From an uncultured cyanobacterium (GTDB lineage: Bacteria; Cyanobacteriota; Cyanobacteriia; Cyanobacteriales; Microcystaceae): 50,654 nucleotides of DNA. This document shows, in pieces, positions 26,711 to 36,588 of the stretch; position 1 is the first letter of the stretch; every line of letters starts with the position of its first letter. Under the pieces are notes generated by a model. The model saw only the letters and a program-made list of their open reading frames with translations. It did not search any database and was not told the origin of the DNA. The DNA lies in assembly GCA_903869185.1 (NCBI GenBank), contig CAIPYC010000116.1, forward strand, positions 1 through 50,654, read 5' to 3'. The position numbers were made by a program, and so were the translations under genes.

Positions 26711-27214
26711 CTGAATTTAGCCTTTTTAATCTGAGTAAAATGATTATTTTTTTATTTCCAAGTCGCACATATATAACAATTGTCGAATCTTTAGTTGATT
26801 ACTAAGATTAATTTACAATTAGTTGAGATACTTAGACATATACAGTTATTTTAACACAAATTACTCAGTATGGAACTAAAATTATAGAAAAGAGTTGTAA
26901 GGATTTCGGGAAAAGGATTTGATAGAAAATTATCAAATATCAAACAAACTATTACGTATATAAACCAACATACTCTATTACGAGATAAATTAAAATCCTA
27001 ACTAAAATGGCAGGGTGCTAGACTGACTTGCTTGTACTGTTCTTAATTTACTTGATCAGGATTAGTGTATTTAATTCAGTTTAATAGTCGCAGCTTTTGA
27101 TAACGAAGCTCTTAAAAAGTTATGCTAAAAAAGATTGCTCGGAACAATCTATCAAGCAATAGCTTTAGAGTTTTTCGGTTAAGTCTTTATCCAGAAAAGT
27201 GCTCTAATTTTTCA
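26711..27214. other. 504-base spacer between the two glycosyltransferase genes
   Basis: Strongly AT-rich, with no supported gene in any frame. It contains the terminator of the minus-strand GT25 gene (listed separately). The remainder should hold the promoter for the GT11 gene, but I see no box pair that I would defend. Confidence 0.4.
27127..27150 (-). terminator. Intrinsic terminator downstream of the GT25 gene
   Basis: AGATTG (27132-27137) pairs with CAATCT (27145-27150), and on the minus strand the stem runs straight into six T (27127-27132 complement). It is 65 bases past the GT25 stop. The stem is short, so termination may be partial. Confidence 0.6.
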
Positions 27215-27928
27215 TCAGAATAAACTTGTCTTGATATTTCTTAAAAAAGCTAAGATCGGTCTGAAAATTTTTACTTTGTCAAACCATTTTAGTTCGTGTA
27301 CATCACTCCTTGATGAGCGCTGCGAACCTAAGTTAGGACAACTTATTAATGTTAATATCTTTGGATTATTAGCCCTAAAAAAAGAATAGGCTCCGTCTAA
27401 GTGCATTGGTCCTCCTAAAGGGTCAGCTGGCGCTCTTTCTTGCAAAGAATCCATAAAACTTATTAAAGGATTAAAAACGGTACTATTTATACCATAAAAA
27501 TGTGATGTTTGTATTCCTTTGGCAGCTGGGTAAGATTGTAGTTGACAAAAAGTATCCCCGGATAAATTTTCAATATGCCCAAAATAAACAAATCCCCAAT
27601 CACTACATTGAAGTTGATTCATTAATCTATCCTGCACGTCTAAAAACTTTTCGGAAATCATTAAATCGTCTTCTATCACTAATATATTAGAAAGCCCTTT
27701 TTCTTGGGCAATTTTTAATATTTCGAGATGACTCAAAAAACAACCTCTGGTTCCAGAGGTTTCAAATCCCTTAGCTTCTGTTGGCTTAACGGCCGAAAAT
27801 AATTCAACCTTTCCTGGAGTGAGATAAATATTTATTTTTTCTAACTCTTTAACAATTTGATCACGTCTATCTTTTCTTTCAATTAAATTGACTATATATA
27901 TAGAATCAAAAAAATCTTGAATTTTCAT
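27215..27928 (-). CDS. Glycosyltransferase family 25 protein
   Basis: 237 residues. The N-terminus IYIVNLIERKDRR (10-22), the segment GTRGCFLSHLEIL (59-71) and the acidic VIEDD (84-88) are the signatures of family 25 (LPS galactosyl- or glucosyltransferase type). The enzyme would use an NDP-sugar at the cytoplasmic face to build an O-antigen or exopolysaccharide. The remaining C-terminal third is less conserved but plausible for the family. It belongs to the polysaccharide cluster of 25.8-31.3 kb. Its acceptor is unknown. Confidence 0.85.
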   Translation of the reverse strand: MKIQDFFDSIYIVNLIERKDRRDQIVKELEKINIYLTPGKVELFSAVKPTEAKGFETSGTRGCFLSHLEILKIAQEKGLSNILVIEDDLMISEKFLDVQDRLMNQLQCSDWGFVYFGHIENLSGDTFCQLQSYPAAKGIQTSHFYGINSTVFNPLISFMDSLQERAPADPLGGPMHLDGAYSFFRANNPKILTLISCPNLGSQRSSRSDVHELKWFDKVKIFRPILAFLRNIKTSLF

Positions 27929-28182
27929 CTTTAGATCTATTTCCTCCTGTTAGAACTTGGACACATAGCTTGATTATTAACCATTCTATTATAGTAACTT
28001 CTAAGGCGATCAATGTAATCTATCAGTTCCATTTTCTCTTGGTGGTTTACGATTGCTTTTAAGCTCTCCAAATCTATTTACAGATATTATCATCTTACTT
28101 ATACCTAGCTCCTGTAATAATATAAATATTAATTATAGTTGCCCATATAAACTTCAAAAACAGCTAATATACAACTAAGACA

Positions 28183-28191
28183 TGATATAAT
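28183..28191 (+). promoter_or_regulatory. Extended -10 promoter candidate for gmd
   Basis: TGATATAAT contains a TGN element joined to a perfect TATAAT (28186-28191), about 33 bases before the gmd ATG at 28224. No good -35 is visible, as is allowed for extended -10 promoters. Confidence 0.45.
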
Positions 28192-28223
28192 TTCTTATTG
28201 ATTTTAAGAAGAGTTTTTGCCAA

Positions 28224-29303
28224 ATGAAAAATACCAAACGTGCTTTGATTACGGGTATCACTGGACAGGATGGTTCGTATCTAAGTGAGTTGCTATTAGA
28301 AAAAGGTTATGAAGTGCATGGAATTATCAGGCGAACTTCAACATTTAATACTGATCGCATTGATCACATTTATCAAGACCCACATCAAAGTGAAGCCAAA
28401 CTATTTTTACACTATGGGGATTTAACTGACGGCACAACACTCGGAAGATTAATAGAGCAGATTAAACCCTCAGAAATCTATAATTTGGGCGCTCAGTCCC
28501 ACGTCAGGGTCAGTTTTGACTCACCTGAATATACCGTGGATACTGTCGGGATGGGTACATTGCGACTATTGGAAGCCGTGCGAGACTATCAACAAAGAAC
28601 AGGGCACCAAGTGCGTTTCTATCAAGCTGGTTCTTCGGAAATGTTCGGTTTAGTGCAAGAAGTACCACAAAATGAAACCACTCCATTTTATCCTCGCAGT
28701 CCATATGCTTGTGCTAAAGTTTATGCTCATTGGCAAACTATAAACTACAGAGAATCATATAATCTTTTTGCTTGTAATGGTATTTTATTTAATCATGAAT
28801 CGCCTCGTCGTGGAGAGACTTTTGTTACTCGGAAAATAACCCGTGCATTAGCTAACATCTTGGCAGGAAATCAAAGTAAGATCTATTTAGGTAATCTGGA
28901 TTCTAAGCGGGACTGGGGCTATGCTAAAGACTATGTAAAAGCTATGTGGTTAATGCTTCAACAAGAAGAACCTGATGATTATGTTGTAGCTACAGGAGAA
29001 ACATATTCAGTCAAAGAGTTTTTAAAAACCGCCTTTGATTATATCAATCTAGATTGGCAAGAGTATGTAGTATTTGATAGTCGTTATTTACGTCCGACGG
29101 AAGTGGATTTGTTGATTGGTGATCCCAGTAAAGCTAAAAGAAAATTAGATTGGGAACCATCGGTAAGCTTCAAAGAACTAGTGCATCTAATGATAGATGC
29201 CGATTTAGACGCATTAGGGATAAAATCTCCAAAAAAAGGGACAGATAATAGGCAGGACAATGCTTTTATACGCCGGAAAACAAGTAATCACACTATAGAC
29301 TAA
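28224..29303 (+). CDS. gmd: GDP-mannose 4,6-dehydratase
   Basis: 359 residues, full length. It converts GDP-D-mannose to GDP-4-keto-6-deoxy-mannose with bound NADP. The Rossmann loop [10 protein letters not shown] is at 11-20, the [15 protein letters not shown] block follows, the catalytic SSEMFG is at 137-142 and the Tyr-Lys pair is Y161-x3-K165. These match the extended short-chain dehydrogenase Gmd family. fcl starts 19 bases downstream, so both steps from GDP-mannose to GDP-fucose are co-transcribed. Confidence 0.97.
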   Translation: MKNTKRALITGITGQDGSYLSELLLEKGYEVHGIIRRTSTFNTDRIDHIYQDPHQSEAKLFLHYGDLTDGTTLGRLIEQIKPSEIYNLGAQSHVRVSFDSPEYTVDTVGMGTLRLLEAVRDYQQRTGHQVRFYQAGSSEMFGLVQEVPQNETTPFYPRSPYACAKVYAHWQTINYRESYNLFACNGILFNHESPRRGETFVTRKITRALANILAGNQSKIYLGNLDSKRDWGYAKDYVKAMWLMLQQEEPDDYVVATGETYSVKEFLKTAFDYINLDWQEYVVFDSRYLRPTEVDLLIGDPSKAKRKLDWEPSVSFKELVHLMIDADLDALGIKSPKKGTDNRQDNAFIRRKTSNHTID

Positions 29304-29322
29304 ACCAAAACATCCAGAAAAA

Positions 29323-30258
29323 ATGTTAGAACTAAGCAACAAGAAAATTCTAGTAACAGGTGGGGCGGGTTTTTTGGGTAAACAGGTTGTTTCTCAGCTT
29401 GTTTTTGCAGGTGCCAACCCCGTTAATATAGCAGTACCACGCTCCCGTGTCTGTGATTTGCGAATATTGGAAAAATGCCAAGAGTCCGTGCAAGGGCAAG
29501 ATATAGTAATTCACTTAGCCGCTCATGTAGGTGGGATAGGACTCAATAGGGAGAAGCCTGCTGAATTATTCTACGATAATTTAATTATGGGAGTGCAGCT
29601 GATTGAAGCAGCATATCAAGCAGGGGTAGAAAAGTTTGTCTGTGTAGGGACAATCTGCGCCTATCCAAAGTTTACTCCTGTTCCATTTCGAGAGAATGAT
29701 CTTTGGAATGGCTACCCTGAAGAAACCAATGCCCCTTATGGTATAGCCAAGAAGGCTCTTCTAGTTCAGTTGCAGTCCTATCGCCAACAATATGGTTTTA
29801 ATGGCATTTATTTACTACCAGTCAATCTCTATGGACCAGAAGATAACTTTGATCCGCGAAGTTCTCATGTTATTCCAGCTTTAATCCACAAGATCCACCA
29901 AGCGCAACAACAAGGAGAGAAACAGCTAGCAGTTTGGGGAGATGGAAGCCCAACCCGTGAGTTTATCTATTCAACTGATGCAGCAATGGGTATTGTTATG
30001 GCGACGCAAGCTTATGATTCTCCTGAGCCTGTGAACCTGGGTACAAATACAGAAATCTCTATCAAGGATTTAGTCAATCTGATAAGTGAAATTATGGACT
30101 TTAGAGGCGAAATAGTCTGGCAGGTAGAACAGCCAAACGGACAACCAAGACGTTGCCTGGATACTCAACTAGCAGAAAAGTCTTTTGGGTTCTCAGCTCA
30201 AACTAAATTGGCAGAAGGTCTCAAAAAAACAGTTCAATGGTATCGCCAGCAAGTGTAG
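29323..30258 (+). CDS. fcl: GDP-L-fucose synthase
   Basis: 311 residues. Epimerises and reduces GDP-4-keto-6-deoxymannose to GDP-L-fucose with NADPH. The Rossmann motif GGAGFLG is at 13-19, HVGGIGLNREKPAELFYDNL is the family block, and the catalytic Tyr-Lys is Y139-x3-K143 (APYGIAKKALL). It follows gmd closely. The product can serve the family 11 glycosyltransferase nearby. The gene looks intact. Confidence 0.96.
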   Translation: MLELSNKKILVTGGAGFLGKQVVSQLVFAGANPVNIAVPRSRVCDLRILEKCQESVQGQDIVIHLAAHVGGIGLNREKPAELFYDNLIMGVQLIEAAYQAGVEKFVCVGTICAYPKFTPVPFRENDLWNGYPEETNAPYGIAKKALLVQLQSYRQQYGFNGIYLLPVNLYGPEDNFDPRSSHVIPALIHKIHQAQQQGEKQLAVWGDGSPTREFIYSTDAAMGIVMATQAYDSPEPVNLGTNTEISIKDLVNLISEIMDFRGEIVWQVEQPNGQPRRCLDTQLAEKSFGFSAQTKLAEGLKKTVQWYRQQV

Positions 30259-30273
30259 TGCATATAACTAACC

Positions 30274-31347
30274 TTAGGCTAATTCAATTCGAGAATCATC
30301 ACCAATAAGAAAGCGTAGTGCCTTCGGTCTTTGTGGGGTGACTTCAACCTTAGCTCTCTGTCCAACTACACTGTCAACTATGCGCTGATGTACTCCACTA
30401 ACTTGAGCTTGTTGCAGAATAACGCTATGTTCTATATCAGTTTCGAATAGTCTAACACCATCAGCAATACTAGTAAATGGTCCGATGAAACAGTTTTCCA
30501 GATAGCAATCTTTGCCAATTATCGCAGGACCTCGAATTGTACTATTGACGATCTTGGAGCCGGCAGCAATTTCTACCCTGCCAATTACCTGGCTATTGGA
30601 ATCAATATCTCCTTCAAGAGAAATCTCAAGACGCGTATCTAGAATAATACGATTAGCCTCGAGTAAATCATCTTTCTTCCCGGTATCTAGCCACCAACCT
30701 TTTAACTGTAGGGCTTCTACTGGTTTTTGAATATCGATCAGGTGTTGAATTGCATCAGTTATCTCCAACTCACCCCGGGGAGAAGGTTGAATCGATTCGA
30801 TAGCATGATGTATGGCGGTAGAGAAAAAGTAAACGCCAACTAAAGCCAAATTGGAAGGAGGAACTTTTGGTTTTTCCACCAATTGCAAAACCCTGCCTTG
30901 TTCATCTATTTTGGCTACACCAAAAGCAGAAGGATTAGAAACCTTTCTCAAGAGAATCAAAGCATCTAGATTCTGATTTTTAAAAGCAGTAAAAAAAGGT
31001 TTGAGATTATCTTCGATCAGGTTATCACCCAGATACATAATAAAGTCAGAATCACCCAGAAAAGTTTGAGCAATCTTGACTGCATGAGCCAAGCCGAGGG
31101 GTTGATCCTGCAAAATATAGGTTATTCTTGCTCCAAAAATCTGCCCATTTCCGGTTTTTTGTTTAATTTCTTCACCAGTTTCGGGGCTGATAATGATCCC
31201 GATTTCAGTTATCCCTGCTTCTACGATAGCCTCAATTCCGTACCAAAGAATCGGTTTATTGGCAACCGGTACTAACTGTTTAGCCCCTGTATATGTCAGA
31301 GGTCTTAATCGTGTCCCTTTTCCACCTGAAAGAATCAATGCTTTCAT
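30274..31347 (-). CDS. Glucose-1-phosphate thymidylyltransferase, long form
   Basis: 357 residues. The catalytic domain opens with MKALILSGGKGTRLRPLTYT, and has KQLVPVANKPI, QPLGLAHAVKIA and YLGDNLIEDNL, all typical of RmlA-type enzymes that make dTDP-glucose. An extra C-terminal left-handed beta-helix (about 245-345) marks the long form seen in cyanobacteria and actinobacteria. dTDP-glucose feeds dTDP-rhamnose or other deoxysugars. The other rml genes are not in this window. Convergent with fcl. Confidence 0.9.
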   Translation of the reverse strand: MKALILSGGKGTRLRPLTYTGAKQLVPVANKPILWYGIEAIVEAGITEIGIIISPETGEEIKQKTGNGQIFGARITYILQDQPLGLAHAVKIAQTFLGDSDFIMYLGDNLIEDNLKPFFTAFKNQNLDALILLRKVSNPSAFGVAKIDEQGRVLQLVEKPKVPPSNLALVGVYFFSTAIHHAIESIQPSPRGELEITDAIQHLIDIQKPVEALQLKGWWLDTGKKDDLLEANRIILDTRLEISLEGDIDSNSQVIGRVEIAAGSKIVNSTIRGPAIIGKDCYLENCFIGPFTSIADGVRLFETDIEHSVILQQAQVSGVHQRIVDSVVGQRAKVEVTPQRPKALRFLIGDDSRIELA

Positions 31348-31486
31348 AAAAAATTGAATAAGTTAATTCCTTGATAGCTTGAGATTTTACACTATGATAA
31401 ACCAAATCTTTACCTTACTATCCATTCTGTCCCATTTTAAACTGTTATCCCCTTTCTGATAGTCATTACTGCATCCTCGGCTTTGA

Positions 31487-31585
31487 CTAGTGGTCTGTCA
31501 ATGAACTGGAACCAGCCTCATCCATAAAAACTAGATCTTCTGATTGACATTCGTTGGCTTGGAGCGTTTTTTCCCCTAGTAAAAT
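31487..31585 (-). pseudogene. Remnant of an IS630-type transposase
   Basis: Between two stops the minus frame reads EDLVFMDEAGSSSLTD, close to the second-catalytic-Asp block of IS630/Tc1 transposases (VF-DE-G). Only about 33 codons survive, with no flanking conserved parts in frame. The assignment is by motif only. Confidence 0.45.
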
Positions 31586-31624
31586 TTAGACGACTTAGAG
31601 TGCGACTGAGAGTTGAACAACTAT

Positions 31625-31660
31625 AGATCAAGCAGATCAAGCAAATCAAACAAATCAAAC
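31625..31660. repeat. Four tandem 9-base repeats (ATCAAGCAG-like)
   Basis: Four contiguous copies of (A)(G/A)ATCAA(G/A)C occupy 31625-31660: two read AGATCAAGC, two read AAATCAAAC. Such small repeats often come from slippage. No function can be given. Confidence 0.7.
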
Positions 31661-31887
31661 AACAAAGATTAGAAATCAATGTAAGGATGACAGATAGTTA
31701 TTTGGTTTTTCTGAAATTAGAGAAGACAGAATAAATAGATAGTTCCTGATTATGATTCGGTTTCCACTCAACCAAGAAAAGATCATTCCGTAAAGATGCC
31801 TCAAGCATCAATGCTGGTGATTATACCTAGGATGAAGCGCAAACCATTTATTAACTTTAAATATCTAAACTCATAGAGGCGATTACA

Positions 31888-32597
31888 ATGAAAACCATTA
31901 GTTCTTTTGTCTGGTCAGACCTAATTATATTAGGTTTGTTAGCTCTATTAGGTATTAAGATTGCGAATCAGTGGGAAAAGATGGTGGTTTTGCGTTTAGG
32001 AAGATTCCTTGCTCTCAAAGGGCCTGGACTTTTTTTCATTATTCCTTTCATCGACACGATACCTTATCGGATTGATACACGAGTGATCACGACTTCTTTC
32101 TAGGCGGAAAAGACTCTTACCAAGGATACAGTTCCAGTTGATGTGAATGCAGTTTTGTTTTGGAAAGTTGTCGATCCCAAGAAGGCAGCTCTAGATGTAG
32201 CGGACTATAAAAGTGCAATCAATTGGGGAGCCCAAACGGCTCTGCGTGATGTTATCGGCAAGACTCTACTCTGTGACATGCTAGAAGGCAGAGACAAAAT
32301 CAATAAGGATTTGCAAAAAATCATTGACGAGCGCACCGAGGCATGGGGAATAAATGTTATCTCGGTAGAAGTTAAGGATGTTTTGATTCCCTCTGCTTTA
32401 GAGGATGCAATACCAATGCAGGCTCAAGCAGAAAGAGAACGCCACAATTGTCATTGTACCCAGCTCGGTCGTCAATACGATGGGAATTAGGGGGTATTGC
32501 TGGGATGACAGCCTTAACTATGGGAATAGGCCAGGAAAACGCGCAGAAGAAAGAAATCGAGAACGGAAAACAAGATGGTTTGGTAGTGAAAGAGTAG
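31888..32597 (+). pseudogene. Decayed slipin/stomatin (SPFH, band 7) gene
   Basis: The frame begins well: an N-terminal membrane helix then VVLRLGRFLALKGPGLFFI, as in slipins, which scaffold membrane domains. An in-frame TAG at 32101-32103 replaces the codon between VITTSF and AEKTLTKDTVPV. After the segment MQAQAERER the central SPFH/coiled part expected next is missing, and the sequence resumes in a second frame as ATIVIVPSSVVNTMGI, then a third frame as GMTALTMGIGQENAQKKEIE to a TAG at 32597. So there is one nonsense codon, one deletion with frameshift and one further frameshift. It precedes the proton ATPase by about 40 bases, a pairing seen in other bacteria. Confidence 0.85.
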
Positions 32598-32638
32598 AAA
32601 AGTTCTAGCGCGCGTAAACCCTTTAAGAAATAATCATC

Positions 32639-35134
32639 ATGAAAACCATTGCTAATGCTCCCAAATCTCCCGAATCGAAGCCTAATGATAAAGATAAACT
32701 CAAATCTCTGCCCATGCCAGAACTGTTGAAAAAACTGGGGTCGTCGCTCGATGGACTCAGTCAATCCGAGGCTCAGAAACGACTGACTCAATATGGGCCT
32801 AACGAGATCGAAGAAAAGAAGACTAATCCATTTCTGAAATTTCTCACCTATTTTTGGGGTCCTATTCCCTGGATGATTGAGGTGGCTGTAGTTCTCTCAG
32901 GACTAGTTGGACATTGGCCAGATTTTTTTATTATTCTCCTTTTACTATTTACTAACGCTGTGGTGGGATTCTGGGAAGAGCACCAAGCAGGCAACGCCAT
33001 TGCAGCCCTAAAGGCCAAGCTGGCGATCAAGGCTCAGGTAAAACGGGATGGGAAGTGGACCAATCCATCCGCGCGTGATTTAGTACCTGGTGACGTTGTA
33101 CGCTTGCGACTGGGCGACATTGTACCAGCAGATGCACGCTTGCTAGACGGTGAAGAGGTGGAGGTGGATCAGTCCGCGCTGACGGGAGAATCCTTGCCTG
33201 CCACACGCAAGTCTGGTGAAGCTGTGTTTTCGGGGTCGATCATTCGTCGGGGTGAAATCTGCGCCATAGTCTATGGAACCGGTAAAAACACCTATTTCGG
33301 CAAGACAACGCAACTAGTGCAGGGGGCAGAGACTGTTAGCCACTTTCAACGCGCTGTATTAAATATTGGTAATTATCTGATCATTCTTGCTGTGGTTCTG
33401 GTGACGGTAATTATTATAGTGGCGCTCTTGCGTCATGATCCTATCCTAACCACGCTACAGTTCGCCTTGGTTTTGACAGTAGCCGCCATTCCCGTAGCAA
33501 TGCCGACAGTGCTATCTGTCACAATGGCAGTCGGCGCGCGTAAGCTAGCCAAAAAACAGGCAATTGTCAGCAGGTTGGTGGCCATTGAAGAATTAGCGGG
33601 TGTGGATATACTTTGCGCGGACAAGACCGGTACCCTAACCCAAAATAAACTGACACTGGGCGATCCTTTCAGTGTGAATAATATCCCAGATGAACAAGTA
33701 ATCCTCAATGCTGCGCTAGCATCACGAGCAGAAGATAATGACAATATCGACCAAGCCGTTTTAGGTGGATTGAAAAACAATAAAGATTTACAGGATTATC
33801 AGGTAGTTCATTTCCAGCCATTTGATCCAGTCCACAAACGCACCGAAGCGACCGTTAAGGATAAAGACCAAAAGCAATTCAAAGTAACCAAAGGGGCGCC
33901 GCAAGTGATTTTGGAATTGTCGAACAATGCCGAGGATGTAAAATCTGCAGTCGATAAAGCAGTAAATGAATTTGCCAAACGTGGGTTTCGTTCCTTGGGC
34001 GTAGCACGAGCTGATAATCAAGACCAATGGCAGTTTCTTGGGGTATTGCCTCTGTTCGATCCACCATGGGATGATGCCAAGGCAACCATAGCGACTGCTC
34101 GCAATATGGGTGTAAAAATCAAGATGGTAACCGGTGATGCACTTGCCATTGCTCAGGAAACTGCCAAGAAGCTAGGTATGAGTACTAATATTTTAGATGC
34201 CAGCAGACTAGGCGACGAAAAACAACAAGAAACAGATCAGGTGGTGGAGTCCATTGAGAAGTCCGACGGTTTCGCCCAAGTGTTCCCTGAACACAAGTTC
34301 AAAATTATAGATGCTCTGCAAAAACGTGGTCATATTGTTGGCATGACAGGGGATGGGGTCAATGATGCTCCCGCACTAAAAAAAGCTGACTGCGGTATCG
34401 CTGTTTCAGATGCAACGGACGCGGCGCGCGCTGCGGCATCTATTGTACTGCTGCAACCTGGACTGTCAGTGATTATTGATGCGATTAAGGAGAGCCGCCG
34501 CATTTTCCAGCGGATGAACAGCTACGCAATCTACCGTATCGCTGAAACTTTGCGTGTGCTGTTGTTCATGACCCTGTCGATTCTGGTATTTAACTTTTAT
34601 CCTGTGACTGCAGTGATGATTGTGATGCTGGCATTGCTCAATGACGGCGCCATCTTGTCTATTGCCTACGACAAAGTTCATTACAAGGCTCAGCCTGAAG
34701 CTTGGGAGATGCCTATGGTGTTGGGAATCTCTAGTATTTTGGGTGTGATCGGGGTTGTCTCAGCCTTCGGGTTGTTTTATCTTGGTGAGCGCGTATTTCA
34801 TATTGACCGTGCACATATCCAGACACTAATGTATTTAAAGCTTTCTGTTGCTGGACATTTAACCATCTTTCTTGCACGCACACGCGGCCCGTTCTGGTCT
34901 ATACGCCCTGCGCGGATTTTATTGGTTGCAGTAGTCGGCACGCAAATTATAGCAACTTTGATAGCAGTATATGGACTATTTATGACTCCCCTTGGTTGGG
35001 GTTGGGCATTGTTTGTTTGGGGCTATGCGCTGGCTTGGTTCCTGGTGAATGACTGTATGAAATTGCTCGCTTATAGGATTTTGTTTCCGCTTAAGAAGTC
35101 CTTACAGTCAACAAAAGCTAGTTCTCAAACTTGA
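32639..35134 (+). CDS. Plasma-membrane type proton-translocating P-type ATPase (PIIIA)
   Basis: 831 residues, a complete P-type ATPase. Landmarks are the actuator LTGESLPA, the phosphorylation site DKTGTLTQNKL with Asp328, the nucleotide-domain TKGAPQVI, MVTGDALAIAQETAKKLG, and the hinge TGDGVNDAPALKKADCG (from 570). Membrane segments fall at the expected positions. The lack of long heavy-metal domains and the overall match to PMA1-like pumps indicate H+ export coupled to ATP hydrolysis. Base composition is richer in G+C than the neighbours, and the linked slipin is dead, so lateral acquisition with partial decay is plausible. Confidence 0.93.
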   Translation: MKTIANAPKSPESKPNDKDKLKSLPMPELLKKLGSSLDGLSQSEAQKRLTQYGPNEIEEKKTNPFLKFLTYFWGPIPWMIEVAVVLSGLVGHWPDFFIILLLLFTNAVVGFWEEHQAGNAIAALKAKLAIKAQVKRDGKWTNPSARDLVPGDVVRLRLGDIVPADARLLDGEEVEVDQSALTGESLPATRKSGEAVFSGSIIRRGEICAIVYGTGKNTYFGKTTQLVQGAETVSHFQRAVLNIGNYLIILAVVLVTVIIIVALLRHDPILTTLQFALVLTVAAIPVAMPTVLSVTMAVGARKLAKKQAIVSRLVAIEELAGVDILCADKTGTLTQNKLTLGDPFSVNNIPDEQVILNAALASRAEDNDNIDQAVLGGLKNNKDLQDYQVVHFQPFDPVHKRTEATVKDKDQKQFKVTKGAPQVILELSNNAEDVKSAVDKAVNEFAKRGFRSLGVARADNQDQWQFLGVLPLFDPPWDDAKATIATARNMGVKIKMVTGDALAIAQETAKKLGMSTNILDASRLGDEKQQETDQVVESIEKSDGFAQVFPEHKFKIIDALQKRGHIVGMTGDGVNDAPALKKADCGIAVSDATDAARAAASIVLLQPGLSVIIDAIKESRRIFQRMNSYAIYRIAETLRVLLFMTLSILVFNFYPVTAVMIVMLALLNDGAILSIAYDKVHYKAQPEAWEMPMVLGISSILGVIGVVSAFGLFYLGERVFHIDRAHIQTLMYLKLSVAGHLTIFLARTRGPFWSIRPARILLVAVVGTQIIATLIAVYGLFMTPLGWGWALFVWGYALAWFLVNDCMKLLAYRILFPLKKSLQSTKASSQT

Positions 35135-35177
35135 TTTGATTTCCAAAGGATAATTAAGACACACTATCTGTCAAAAA

Positions 35178-35219
35178 GTATCTTTTAATACAATCAGAGA
35201 GGCTATATAGATGTTAAAT
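35178..35219 (+). promoter_or_regulatory. NtcA-type promoter of urtA
   Basis: GTA-TCTTTTAA-TAC (35178-35191) fits the NtcA half-site pattern GTAN8TAC. Exactly 22 bases later is TTAAAT (35214-35219), an acceptable -10 although not a strict TAN3T. The start of urtA is at 35281. The nitrogen role of the gene supports the site. Confidence 0.75.
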
Positions 35220-35280
35220 CAATTAAACTTATCTTTGTGATTCTTTTTAGTGAAATTAGTAAAAAAAATGGGGATTGAAT

Positions 35281-36588
35281 ATGTCTAATGGATTGAATCG
35301 TCGTAAATTTTTATTATACGGTTCTGCTGCCTGTGGAACGGCTATTCTGATTAACGCCTGCTCTAAAAACGCACCTGAGCCAGCGCCAAGTGCCTCTCCC
35401 TCTGCAGCAGTTGGTGGTGGTAGTGGTGAGACTATCAAGGTGGGCATACTCCATTCACTAAGTGGCACCATGGCTATCAGTGAAAAAAGTGTTGTAGATG
35501 CCGAGAAACTTGCAATTGACGAAATCAACAAAGCTGGTGGAGTATTAGGCAAGCAGATTGAAGCCGTTGTGGAAGATGGTGCATCTGACTGGCCCACTTT
35601 TGCCGAAAAAACCAAAAAATTAATTGATGAGGATAAGGTAGCTACGATCTTTGGCTGTTGGACCTCTGCTAGTCGTAAAGCTATTCTGCCTGTAGTGGAA
35701 GAAAAGAAATTTATGCTCTGGTACCCTGTTCAGTACGAAGGACAGGAATGTTCACAAAATATCTTCTACACTGGCGCTGCCCCTAATCAGCAGATTGAAC
35801 CAGCAGTAAAATGGCTCCTTCAGAAAAAAGGAAAAGACTTCTATCTAGTCGGTTCTGATTATGTATTTCCCAGAACAGCCAATACGATCATTAAAGCCCA
35901 GCTAAAACAAGAAGGTGGCAAACTCGCTGGTGAAGACTATCTTCCCTTGGGGAACACCGAAGTTACACCTATTATCACCAAGATCAAGAAAGCACTGCCC
36001 AACGGTGGTGTAATATTCAATACCCTTAATGGTGACAGTAACGTAGCTTTCTTTAAACAACTTCAAGGTGCTGGACTTGGACCTGATAAGTATCCCGTAA
36101 TGTCAGTCAGCGTGGCTGAAGAGGAAGTTAAAGCCATAGGACCAACTTACCTCAAGGGTCACTATGCTTCCTGGAACTATTTCCAAACAGTTAACACCCC
36201 CGCCAACAAGAAATTTGTGGCCGCTTTCAAAGCCAAATATGGCGCTGAGAGGGTAACTAATGACCCAATGGAAGCTGCTTATATTGCTGTTTATCTTTGG
36301 AAACAAGCTGTAGAGAAGGCTAAAACCTATACAGATCTACCGGCTGTTAGAGAAGCTGCTCTAGGACAGAGCTTCGATGCTCCCGAAGGAACAGTGACCA
36401 TGGAGAAAAGCCATCACTTGTCCAAATACGTTCGAATTGGAGAGATAATGGCTGATGGTATGTTCAAGATTGTCTTTGAATCAGCCAAGGCAGTAGCGCC
36501 TTTACCTTGGAACCAATATGTTGCAGAAACCAAAGGCTATGCCTGCGATTGGTCCAAAGGTGGTAAAGGAGGCAAGTATAAGATCTAG
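35281..36588 (+). CDS. urtA: Urea ABC transporter substrate-binding protein UrtA
   Basis: 435 residues. The N-terminus has a twin-arginine-like RRKFLLYG and a lipobox ending at Cys27 (LINAC), so it should be a lipid-anchored periplasmic protein. A Ser/Ala/Pro linker leads into a type I (LivJ-like) binding domain: [19 protein letters not shown] and [14 protein letters not shown] are UrtA family blocks. UrtA captures urea for the UrtBCDE importer. None of urtBCDE follows; the next gene is on the opposite strand and overlaps the stop by four bases. The ATG at 35281 is used rather than an in-frame TTG two codons earlier; GGGG lies just upstream. Intact. Confidence 0.93.
   Translation: MSNGLNRRKFLLYGSAACGTAILINACSKNAPEPAPSASPSAAVGGGSGETIKVGILHSLSGTMAISEKSVVDAEKLAIDEINKAGGVLGKQIEAVVEDGASDWPTFAEKTKKLIDEDKVATIFGCWTSASRKAILPVVEEKKFMLWYPVQYEGQECSQNIFYTGAAPNQQIEPAVKWLLQKKGKDFYLVGSDYVFPRTANTIIKAQLKQEGGKLAGEDYLPLGNTEVTPIITKIKKALPNGGVIFNTLNGDSNVAFFKQLQGAGLGPDKYPVMSVSVAEEEVKAIGPTYLKGHYASWNYFQTVNTPANKKFVAAFKAKYGAERVTNDPMEAAYIAVYLWKQAVEKAKTYTDLPAVREAALGQSFDAPEGTVTMEKSHHLSKYVRIGEIMADGMFKIVFESAKAVAPLPWNQYVAETKGYACDWSKGGKGGKYKI

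Larger units (their letters stand above)
31348..31887. other. 540-base spacer with transposase scrap and short repeats
   Basis: No intact gene. On the minus strand at 31487-31585 a short frame resembles an IS630 transposase; at 31625-31660 there are four 9-base repeats. The frame starting near the repeats encodes IKQIKQ runs to a stop at about 31733 but lacks a start. The spacer looks like decayed mobile or gene debris ahead of the slipin pseudogene. Confidence 0.5.
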
